DNA from: an uncultured Schlesneria sp.
GTDB taxonomy: Bacteria > Planctomycetota > Planctomycetia > Planctomycetales > Planctomycetaceae
Direction: 5' to 3'
Length of the DNA stretch: 38,766 bases
NCBI GenBank assembly: GCA_903899985.1
Contig: CAIULL010000161.1
Span: 1-38,766 of the forward strand
Translations under genes and position numbers: made by a program
Notes under the pieces: generated by a model
Databases searched by the model: none
Told to the model about the DNA's origin: nothing
What the model saw: the letters and a program-made list of their open reading frames with translations, nothing else
In this document: piece after piece, positions 33,559-38,766 of the stretch
Layout: each line of letters begins with the position of its first letter
Numbering within the stretch: position 1 is the first letter of the stretch

Positions 33559-34197
33559 TCAGTCATTCGATGCTGCGATCTGCTGCCAGACATTCCCGGC
33601 GAAAAGATCCAGAATCCTGGCCAGACCCGCAGCGACAAGTTCTCCACCGGTGACGAAACGACCGGGATTATTCCAACCGCGAATCATTTCGACGTTACAT
33701 CCGAACAGTCGGGCGAGTAACTGGTCGAGATCGGTTTCCATGACACGGAAATGACGAGCCCATTCCGCCGCTTCGTCCAGCTTGACGTTCTCTTCGCTAT
33801 GCCATCGGATCGGGTGGAACAAAAGCGTCGAATGAGGTGTGACAAAACGTTGAGCACACGCGGCAAACGGCATCAGTGCTGCCGAACTGCATTCTCCCAC
33901 GACGACGCCGGTCGCCTTGAGGCCACGCAGTCGGATCAGGCTGGCCAGCGCCAGTCCGACGAATGCACTGCCACCGCACGAATCGAAATAAATCAGACCA
34001 CGAGACCCGCGCGGCAATTCCACCAGTTTCTCGTGCAGTCCATCCTCGTCGTCTTCCAGTGCCCCTCGGATCACGATTTCCCACTGACGCGAGTTTGGTG
34101 AATCAAAGGTTGGACAGACACCCGGCCCGGGGTCGGGCCGCAACAGTTGCGAGGCAGGTTTGAGATCTGGTTTACGACGACGATCAACACGAGGCAT
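33559..34197 (-). CDS. ClpP-fold serine protease-like protein
   Basis: 212 residues with a ClpP/SDH-type (ClpP/crotonase) core. FDSCGGSAFVGLALASLIRLRG matches the first ClpP block (usually NSPGGSVTAGLAIYD). GECSSAALMPFAACAQR matches the GxxASMxxxLLxAG block with the nucleophile Ser in CSSAA. STLLFHPIRW holds the histidine of the MIHQP block. The N-terminal 35 residues are basic and Pro-rich. The Asp partner is uncertain. It is probably an accessory or degenerate peptidase relative of SppA/ClpP; no Clp ATPase lies nearby. The gene sits between perfect 41-bp inverted repeats (copies B and C). Confidence 0.65.
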   Translation of the reverse strand: MPRVDRRRKPDLKPASQLLRPDPGPGVCPTFDSPNSRQWEIVIRGALEDDEDGLHEKLVELPRGSRGLIYFDSCGGSAFVGLALASLIRLRGLKATGVVVGECSSAALMPFAACAQRFVTPHSTLLFHPIRWHSEENVKLDEAAEWARHFRVMETDLDQLLARLFGCNVEMIRGWNNPGRFVTGGELVAAGLARILDLFAGNVWQQIAASND

Positions 34198-34317
34198 GAC
34201 AAAGACCCTGAAAGTGGCTAGAACCGATTATGGATCGTAGCGATAGAGAGATTCGAAATCCAAATGACGGGCAACAGTGGGTTCGCTCGCCAGTGCTCGT
34301 CAAGTTCCGGAAGTTGT

Positions 34318-34358
34318 GTGCCACTGCATCGGAGTCTTCTCCGACGCAGTGTCTTTGA
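34318..34358 (+). repeat. CACTG hairpin repeat, copy C
   Basis: CACTGCATCGGAG, TCTT, CTCCGACGCAGTG, in the same orientation as copy A, with perfect 41-bp identity to copy B in inverted form. It lies 39 bases before the phosphoesterase GTG start, so it may also sit in that gene's leader. Confidence 0.7.
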
Positions 34359-34396
34359 CTTATAAAATATTGATCGAAAGCCGCAGAGGCCAAGTC

Positions 34397-34888
34397 GTGC
34401 TTATCGGTATCCTGTCAGACACGCACAATCAAACGAAAAGAACCACGGCAGCAATCCAGCTTTTACACGCCGAAGGAGCCCAGGCTCTGTTCCACTGTGG
34501 CGACCTGACCGACCCCGACATTGTTGGCATCTGCGCCGTGTTGCCGTGCTATTTCGTCTTTGGCAATAACGACGTGCATGGCGTTGACGAAATCCAGGGC
34601 GCGATCAAACAATTCGAAGGAGCGGTCTGTTTGGGATGGGGCGGCGAAGTCGAACTGGCAGGAAAACGAATCGCCGTGACTCACGGTCACATCTACAAAG
34701 AATATCGCCGGTTGCAGGCAACGAATCCCGATTACCTGTTCACAGGTCATTCCCATATCGCCGCCGATCAGCGTGAAGGGGTCACTCGGTTCATTAATCC
34801 TGGTGCACTTCACCGAGCACAAGAATTCAGCGTCGCGTTGCTGAACCTCGCGAACGACAACCTCAAGTTTCTGCCGGTTCCCGCATGA
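34397..34888 (+). CDS. YfcE/MJ0936-type metallophosphoesterase
   Basis: 163 residues from the GTG at 34397, preferred because GAGGC lies 6 bases before it and IGILSDTHN begins the fold. The ATG at 34277 would put 40 unrelated residues ahead of it. Metal-binding motifs of the calcineurin-like family are D-x-H in SDTHN, GD in FHCGDLTD, GNND, GH in THGH, and GHSH. Such small YfcE-type enzymes hydrolyse phosphodiesters or nucleotide phosphates. INPGAL near the end is also conserved. It is cytoplasmic, with no obvious operon partner. Confidence 0.9.
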   Translation: MLIGILSDTHNQTKRTTAAIQLLHAEGAQALFHCGDLTDPDIVGICAVLPCYFVFGNNDVHGVDEIQGAIKQFEGAVCLGWGGEVELAGKRIAVTHGHIYKEYRRLQATNPDYLFTGHSHIAADQREGVTRFINPGALHRAQEFSVALLNLANDNLKFLPVPA

Positions 34889-35104
34889 CTCGGCAACGCC
34901 AATCTGGAATCACATTGAAAGAAGCGGAAACGCAAAAGAAAGAGTTTTGGAACACTAATCTTCGCTAATCTTCACTAATAAGAAAAAAAGTCGGAAAACG
35001 AACTCTTAATTCCAAATCTTGAATTTTCTGATTAGCTAAGATTAGTACAGATTAGTGTTCCAAATCTTAAAACTCCTTTTTTCCTGATCTTCCTGGCCCA
35101 TTTT
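34889..35104. other. Intergenic region with large inverted repeat
   Basis: 216 bases, AT-rich, mostly occupied by an inverted repeat made of ATTAG-type units (listed separately). No other feature is seen. Confidence 0.5.
34944..35074. repeat. AT-rich inverted repeat of ~10-bp ATTAG units
   Basis: GGAACACTAATCT (34949-34961) is exactly complementary to AGATTAGTGTTCC (35049-35061). Pairing continues inward through ATTAG units spaced 10 bases apart and outward through GAGTTTT/AAAACTC after a short insertion. It resembles the ATTCGT-unit repeats at 35561 and 37497 in layout. Confidence 0.6.
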
Positions 35105-35503
35105 ATGACTTCCTCGAAACAGATTGGAATTGCGGTTGTTGAGCATGCAGGTCGCTACCTGGTTGGGGTGCGCGGACCTGATGTGCCGCTTGCCGGGTTC
35201 GCCGAATTTCCAGGCGGGAAATGCCTGACCGACGAGTCGCCGTTTGATTGTGCCGTTCGGGAATGCCTGGAAGAGACGGGCCTGGTTGTCATTGCCGAAC
35301 GCCTGTTGCAACACCGCGAGTTCGAATATCCGCACGGCGTGGTTTCGCTTCATTTCGTGCTGTGTCATCCGGCCAATCAAAGTGATATTCAAGAACAGCA
35401 CCAGCAATTTCGGTGGCATTCTGCGCAGGGTTTGAGAGTTCTGAAATTTCCTGAAGCCAACGCCGATGTGATTGATCTCCTTTCGCAGGTCAGTGGTGAG
35501 TGA
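35105..35503 (+). CDS. NUDIX hydrolase (MutT-like)
   Basis: 132 residues with a complete NUDIX box GKCLTDESPFDCAVRECLEETGL at about 39-61 (G-x5-E-x7-R-E-x-x-E-E-x-G), whose U position before the last EE is Cys/Leu. The N-terminal IGIAVVEHAGRYLVGVRG strand and the closing QGLRVLKFPEANADVIDLL are typical of MutT/8-oxo-dGTPase-type proteins. It hydrolyses nucleoside diphosphates linked to another moiety; the exact substrate is unknown. The preceding gap is occupied by the inverted repeat described above. Confidence 0.9.
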   Translation: MTSSKQIGIAVVEHAGRYLVGVRGPDVPLAGFAEFPGGKCLTDESPFDCAVRECLEETGLVVIAERLLQHREFEYPHGVVSLHFVLCHPANQSDIQEQHQQFRWHSAQGLRVLKFPEANADVIDLLSQVSGE

Positions 35504-35676
35504 TCATTTGCGAGTAAGTGATTGGCAGCAAAACAAAACTCGGCTTGATTTCCTGGATTCATTCGTGCGATTCGTCATATTCGTGGTTACACCTCATTCG
35601 TCCTCAAACAACCGGAACACGCGGACGGGAATTTTCAGCGGTCCAAAACAACTTCAATTCGGAGTTTCTAATCAAA
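35504..35676. other. Intergenic region without clear gene
   Basis: Most of the ~300 bases between the NUDIX gene and the next start is noncoding. Apart from the ATTCGT-unit repeat at 35561-35588 I see nothing distinct here; the next ~100 bases are the structured repeat described separately. Confidence 0.4.
35561..35588 (+). repeat. ATTCGT-unit short tandem repeat
   Basis: ATTCGT occurs at 9-10 base intervals three times (ATTCGTGCG, ATTCGTCAT, ATTCGTGGT). The same kind of sequence is present twice more at 37497-37518 and 37821-37851. Confidence 0.5.
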
Positions 35677-35783
35677 CTTGCTTCTGGTGAAATGGTCAGG
35701 GCGGTGTTGTGCCTGACGCTGACATAATCGGCTAAGCAATCGAAGTCAGCGGAACGACGAACCTGTTTTGTCAGGATGCACAA
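35677..35783 (+). repeat. ~100-bp structured repeat, copy 1
   Basis: It is clearly related to 37939-38041 over about 100 bases, sharing GGTGAAATGGT at the start, then TCGGCT, ATCGAA, CAGCGGAACGA and TTTGTCA-GATG. It folds as nested pairs: TTGTGC (35707-35712) with GCACAA (35778-35783), CTGAC (35713-35717) with GTCAG (35770-35774), and GCTGAC (35718-35723) with GTCAGC (35745-35750). It ends 28 bases before the FGE-domain gene start. Confidence 0.6.
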
Positions 35784-35811
35784 GTCAAACTGTGCGATGA
35801 AGAGGTGACAA

Positions 35812-36738
35812 ATGACGGAACCTACAGATGACAAGTTAACAGGCGGAACACCAAAGCTGATCGAGCCCTTCAGCCTTGAAACGGCAAATCAGGCACAAGC
35901 GGCACTTGCCAGAGAATGTGGCATTTCGCGTCCGTGGACGAACTCGATCGGCATGGAATTTGTGCCAATCCCCTCAGGGATGTTCACACGAGGCTACAAT
36001 CCAGAAAACCAACGGATTCTCAAAGAACTTCCGAGAGACGTCCATAATTATCATTCGACGATCATCTCGCGACCGTTATTGGTGGGAATTCATCGAATCA
36101 CACAGGCACAGCATCTTGCAATGACTGGGAAGTCGCCAAGTTACTACAGCAGCAAGGGGCGTTTGTCATCCAGAGTGGTCGGAGTAGACACGTCGCGTTT
36201 TCCGGTTGATTCCGTTTCGTGGTTTGACTGTATTGAGGCATGTAATGAGTTGGGAAAACTCGAAGGATTAGCACCATACTACCGTTTTAATGGTGATGTC
36301 GCTCGCTCGAAAAGCGGGACGATCATCGAAGGCGATGTCACGATCCTTGGCGGCGGTGGCTACCGATTGCTGACCAGCGCCGAATGGGAGTATTGCTGTC
36401 GAGCGGGAACGACGACCCTGTACTATTTTGGAAATGTCCTCGAAGGGCCGAGGCGCGAAGCGTGTTCGGTTCCAAATCCGGTTGGCACGGACGGTCCAAA
36501 TCATTTTGGTTTGTACGACTTATCGGCACATCTTGAGGAATGGGTATTTGATGCGATGATTTATCACTCGTATGGCAGGTACGTTGGAAAAGTCGCGACT
36601 GACCCGGTTGATTTGGAAAGTGATGATCTGGAGCGAGTCACACGAGGTTTGAATTCGGCATTTCGCGGGTGCCAACCAGCCGGCGACAGTGCCGAAAACA
36701 TCGGATACCGAGTTTGTCGAACAATTGACATTTCCTGA
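35812..36738 (+). CDS. FGE-sulfatase (SUMF1)-domain protein, divergent
   Basis: 308 residues with the formylglycine-generating-enzyme fold used in sulfatase maturation and in many unrelated planctomycete proteins. NSIGMEFVPIPSGMF opens the domain, PVDSVSWFDCIEACNEL and YRLLTSAEWEYCCRAGTTT are core motifs, and FGLYDLSAHLEEWVFD is the usual FGLYDMHGNVWEWVWD with HGN changed. The closing RVTRGLNSAFRGCQPAGDSAENIGYRVCRT lacks the GGSW motif and one of the two copper-binding cysteines, so catalytic activity is unlikely. It lies behind one copy of the ~100-bp structured repeat. GAAGAGG precedes the ATG. Confidence 0.75.
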   Translation: MTEPTDDKLTGGTPKLIEPFSLETANQAQAALARECGISRPWTNSIGMEFVPIPSGMFTRGYNPENQRILKELPRDVHNYHSTIISRPLLVGIHRITQAQHLAMTGKSPSYYSSKGRLSSRVVGVDTSRFPVDSVSWFDCIEACNELGKLEGLAPYYRFNGDVARSKSGTIIEGDVTILGGGGYRLLTSAEWEYCCRAGTTTLYYFGNVLEGPRREACSVPNPVGTDGPNHFGLYDLSAHLEEWVFDAMIYHSYGRYVGKVATDPVDLESDDLERVTRGLNSAFRGCQPAGDSAENIGYRVCRTIDIS

Positions 36739-36797
36739 GCTGAACGACGAAATCTGTCGTGCCCGATTGGATAAGCCCCCCAGGATCGAGGTCCGAA

Positions 36798-37369
36798 TCA
36801 ACTGGACGGTCGAGTCCGCAATTGATGGCGGAGTTGTGAGCACAGGTCTTTCAGCTCAATTGCGTCATAATTCGATAGATCGTCGCGACCCGGCTCGGTC
36901 AATCCGAGAAGCTCTTGAAGAATGACGATCTGGCCGATCAGTTCCCCTTTCAATTCGCCTTTCAATTCCCCTTCTTTCAGACCCTCCTCACGACCCTCCT
37001 CACGGCCTTCCTCCCGGCCTTCCTCCCGGCCTTCCCGCAGCGCTTCAGCACGAGTGCTTTCAATCCGCCAACGTTCGTCAAGTTTGTATTTCAGTCGGGA
37101 AATGTAATCGCTCATTTGATCGGGATTGTCTTTGATCATTTCCAAAACTCCTGCCGCTTCCCCGAATTCCGGCTCAGGAAACAGTTCCCGAACCTCAGCC
37201 ACAGTCAGGTTTTCCGCGTTCAACAGAAAATAAGCCCATCGTTCCGCAGGCGTCGCCGATTGCAGATTCTCGCGTGTCACTGTCAGCTTCGTCAATTCTG
37301 CTCGTGGCCTCGACTGGCCAGCATGAGTTTGAACGCAAAATCGACGAGCGGACTAATTCCAATCGGCAT
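36798..37369 (-). pseudogene. Decayed Rpn/PD-(D/E)XK-family gene
   Basis: An N-terminal fragment MPIGISPLVDFAFKLMLASRGHEQN (37369 to 37295) starts like full-length Rpn/PDDEXK_2 transposase-like nucleases. It ends in a stop after 25 codons. The C-terminal part continues in another frame (TTG at 37295; ~165 codons) with the usual LTVAEVRELFPEPEF and the low-complexity REEGREEGREEGREEG, ELKGELKGE region. The catalytic nuclease core of about 150 residues between them is absent, so an internal deletion plus frameshift fits better than a split intact gene. The GREE repeats come from a 12-base DNA tandem repeat. Confidence 0.7.
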
Positions 37370-37496
37370 GTTTTCAATTCCTGGAATAATGCACGGGGAT
37401 AGGCCCCTCTTGCTACGGGATCTGTCCCGTTCCTGTCCGCCCAATACGCAACAACTCCTAACAACGAAAAATTGTCTGCAAAGAAGACAAGAATTT

Positions 37497-37851
37497 TTTG
37501 CCACGAATCACACGAATAAAACGGAAGATCAATCCAAAGTCCCAAAGGGACGGCCCGATGTCAGCCCAGGCCACCGGCCTGGGAACACGGCCCCACAATA
37601 CGAAATACAGTCCCAACGGGACGGCCCGAAAACGAACCCCCAAATAAAGCACCGTATTCAATGCGGTCCAAATTCAGTTCGTGTCACCCCGTTGGGGTTT
37701 GGCGTTTTCAGGTTGGTCGTTTTACCCAGGCCGATGGCCTGGGCTGACATCGGTCTGTCGCGTTGCGAAGAAAGAGACGAACGGGTCCGATTGCTTTATG
37801 AAATGAACTTCTCTTGTCTTATTCGTCAGATTCGTGCGATTCGTGGTCAAA
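37497..37851. repeat. Nested inverted repeats upstream of the Rpn remnant
   Basis: The outer arms are ATTCGT-type units: TTTTGCCACGAATCACACGAAT (37497-37518) against ATTCGTGCGATTCGTGGTCAAA (37830-37851), with few mismatches. The inner arms 37555-37583 and 37725-37753, with core CCCAGGCC(G/A)GATGGCCTGG-type, are 28/29 complementary and contain GGCCTGGGCTGACATCGG. Two direct copies of a CCCAA(A/C)GGGACGGCCCGA block also occur. There is no coding content. Such blocks recur in planctomycete genomes, by recollection. Confidence 0.55.
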
Positions 37852-37938
37852 CCTCTTCGTCGTCAATCACTGATTGTTTAGGTTACGGCACGTTCGGCAA
37901 CTCCTAGATTTCCCAATGCGATGAGATTTTTATCCTGA
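37852..37938. other. Nothing distinct between repeats
   Basis: A short stretch of mixed sequence with no gene or structure I can support. Confidence 0.3.
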
Positions 37939-38041
37939 CTTGTTTATGGTGAAATGGTGACGCCGACGTTTGGTCTGACACTTATGATGTCGGCTCAGGC
38001 ATCGAACTCAGCGGAACGAACGTGGTTTGTCACGATGGACC
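37939..38041 (+). repeat. ~100-bp structured repeat, copy 2
   Basis: Homologous to 35677-35783 with about one change in four or five bases, and placed likewise before a gene start (94 bases). The pairing is partly kept with different bases: GGTC/GACC (37972-37975 with 38038-38041) and TGAC/GTCA (37976-37979 with 38029-38032). A separate GCCGAC/GTCGGC stem (37962-37967 with 37989-37994) offers an alternative fold. Confidence 0.6.
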
Positions 38042-38134
38042 GCCTGCGGAGAAATGACCGACGGGAAACTTGAACGCCGATTTCTCATCGTGGAATTGAG
38101 TTGGATTGCTTGTTTTGCTCTTTAAAGTGATGGA

Positions 38135-38659
38135 GTGGACGACTTGGTCAAAAAGCTTGAATCCGAATACGTTGCGATGGAAGGTTCCCGCTCAATTAAG
38201 TACGCGGAGGTGTTTTCTCCGATTGTCGAGGGTGGAAAGACGGTCGAACGATGGACCGTTGAAGGCTTGCCAGATTTGCTGATTGCAGAATGTTGTGACG
38301 GCAGAAAGTCGCTACCAGACATTATCCGCTGCCTGACAGGAATGATTTATCTATCGAAGCGAGCGGCAAATCTCTTTCGAGGTTTCAATTTGGGAAACGC
38401 CCGCTTTACGCCGCTTCAGATTGTAAGTAACACGGATCGACATCCGATCGGCGAAGCCGAACTGTTAACTTCAGAGTTGATCGAGTTTATCGATCTCGCT
38501 CGATCGTCGTTTGTACCGCTTTCAACAGACCCGAAAGATCCGTTGATTGTCTGGTATTTCACCGCACCGCCGATAGTTCTCCGCGAAAAACTCAATGGTC
38601 TCGACTTTGCTCAAGGTATGGAAGTTCGGGTTCAACGACAAACAAGGTGCGCAGCGTAA
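38135..38659 (+). CDS. Accessory protein, possibly immunity-type (Imm11/DUF1629-like)
   Basis: 174 residues from a GTG at 38135. A stop sits four codons earlier, so this is the first possible start. No ATG exists in frame nearby. The segment LPDLLIAECC then GMIYLSKRAANLFRGFNLGNARFTPLQIV then ELIEFIDLARSSFVPLS resembles the way DUF1629/Imm11-type proteins alternate hydrophobic strands and end in D-(L/W)-x-x-S-x-(F/Y). The resemblance is weak and no toxin gene is seen next to it. It is cytoplasmic, with no signal peptide. It lies behind copy 2 of the structured repeat. Other families are not excluded. Confidence 0.45.
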   Translation: MDDLVKKLESEYVAMEGSRSIKYAEVFSPIVEGGKTVERWTVEGLPDLLIAECCDGRKSLPDIIRCLTGMIYLSKRAANLFRGFNLGNARFTPLQIVSNTDRHPIGEAELLTSELIEFIDLARSSFVPLSTDPKDPLIVWYFTAPPIVLREKLNGLDFAQGMEVRVQRQTRCAA

Positions 38660-38766
38660 GTGATTGCGGTGAAAGGAGAATGAAAATGTGGTCAAATCGT
38701 GCCTGAGAAACGGTGTTGCAAACTGTTTGATCAGGGGAACCGAGTTGACCACGAAGTTATTATACA
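38660..38766. other. 3' end of window after the last gene
   Basis: About 100 bases with no gene that I can support. GGTGAAA at 38669 and a later GTGCCTGA loosely recall the start of the ~100-bp repeat, but the match is too short to call a third copy. Confidence 0.3.

Noticed and set aside
36915-37907. Plus-strand frame of 330 codons
   Set aside because: It runs across the GREE-coding repeat of the Rpn remnant and the nested inverted repeats, and its sequence is compositionally odd with no domain.
35677-38041. Classical integron attC sites
   Set aside because: The elements fold and lie before accessory genes, but RYYYAAC and GTTRRRY boxes are not clearly present and no integrase is visible.
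1-38766. CRISPR array, tRNA or rRNA genes
   Set aside because: No regular repeat-spacer pattern and no recognisable tRNA or rRNA sequence was seen on either strand.

Overview
The window reads as chromosomal DNA of a planctomycete, probably a Planctomycetaceae/Schlesneria-like genus. This is judged from the protein families and the style of the intergenic repeats, not from a database match. Supporting signs are a cysteine-rich HEAT-repeat protein, an FGE/sulfatase-modifying-factor domain protein, a zinc-type dehydrogenase without its structural-zinc cysteines, secreted metal-type Cys-rich peptides, moderate GC content, and many short hairpin repeats between genes.

Layout. (1) 1-4183, minus strand: a histone-deacetylase-fold hydrolase behind asnS, then a very Cys/Ala-rich exported HEAT protein with a good terminator hairpin. 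(2) 4184-4888: a 0.7 kb intergenic region with two strong inverted repeats. (3) 4889-12054, plus strand: an export/ABC-2 cluster of a large membrane-anchored protein, an ATPase, a two-half permease and an exported HEAT-repeat protein. (4) 12288-27745: a complete 14-gene complex I operon, nuoA-N in canonical order, with several overlapping or closely spaced junctions. (5) 27914-32082: a membrane protein, an arsR-arsD pair without arsA/arsB/arsC, a convergent UPF0060 membrane protein, a repeat-filled gap, and two small exported Cys-rich proteins, the first behind a palindromic sigma-70-like promoter. (6) 32266-35503: a zinc-type dehydrogenase, a ClpP-fold protein between perfect 41-bp inverted repeats, a YfcE-type phosphoesterase and a NUDIX hydrolase. 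(7) 35504-38766: accessory DNA with a divergent FGE-domain protein, a decayed Rpn/PD-(D/E)XK gene, and an unrecognised, possibly immunity-type protein. The first and last of these each sit behind a diverged copy of the same ~100-bp structured repeat.

How the genes work together. The nuo operon makes the whole proton-pumping NADH:quinone oxidoreductase, including the NuoE/F/G input module. The ABC cluster looks like a gliding-type or polymer exporter with its accessory proteins. The arsR/arsD/UPF0060/Cys-rich group suggests a metal or metalloid response locus, but no efflux pump of a recognised arsenic class is visible. The most unusual material is the intergenic repeat content: at least five hairpin or inverted-repeat families. 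Two of them show compensatory changes between copies, and one is placed in front of two unrelated accessory genes in a cassette-like way.
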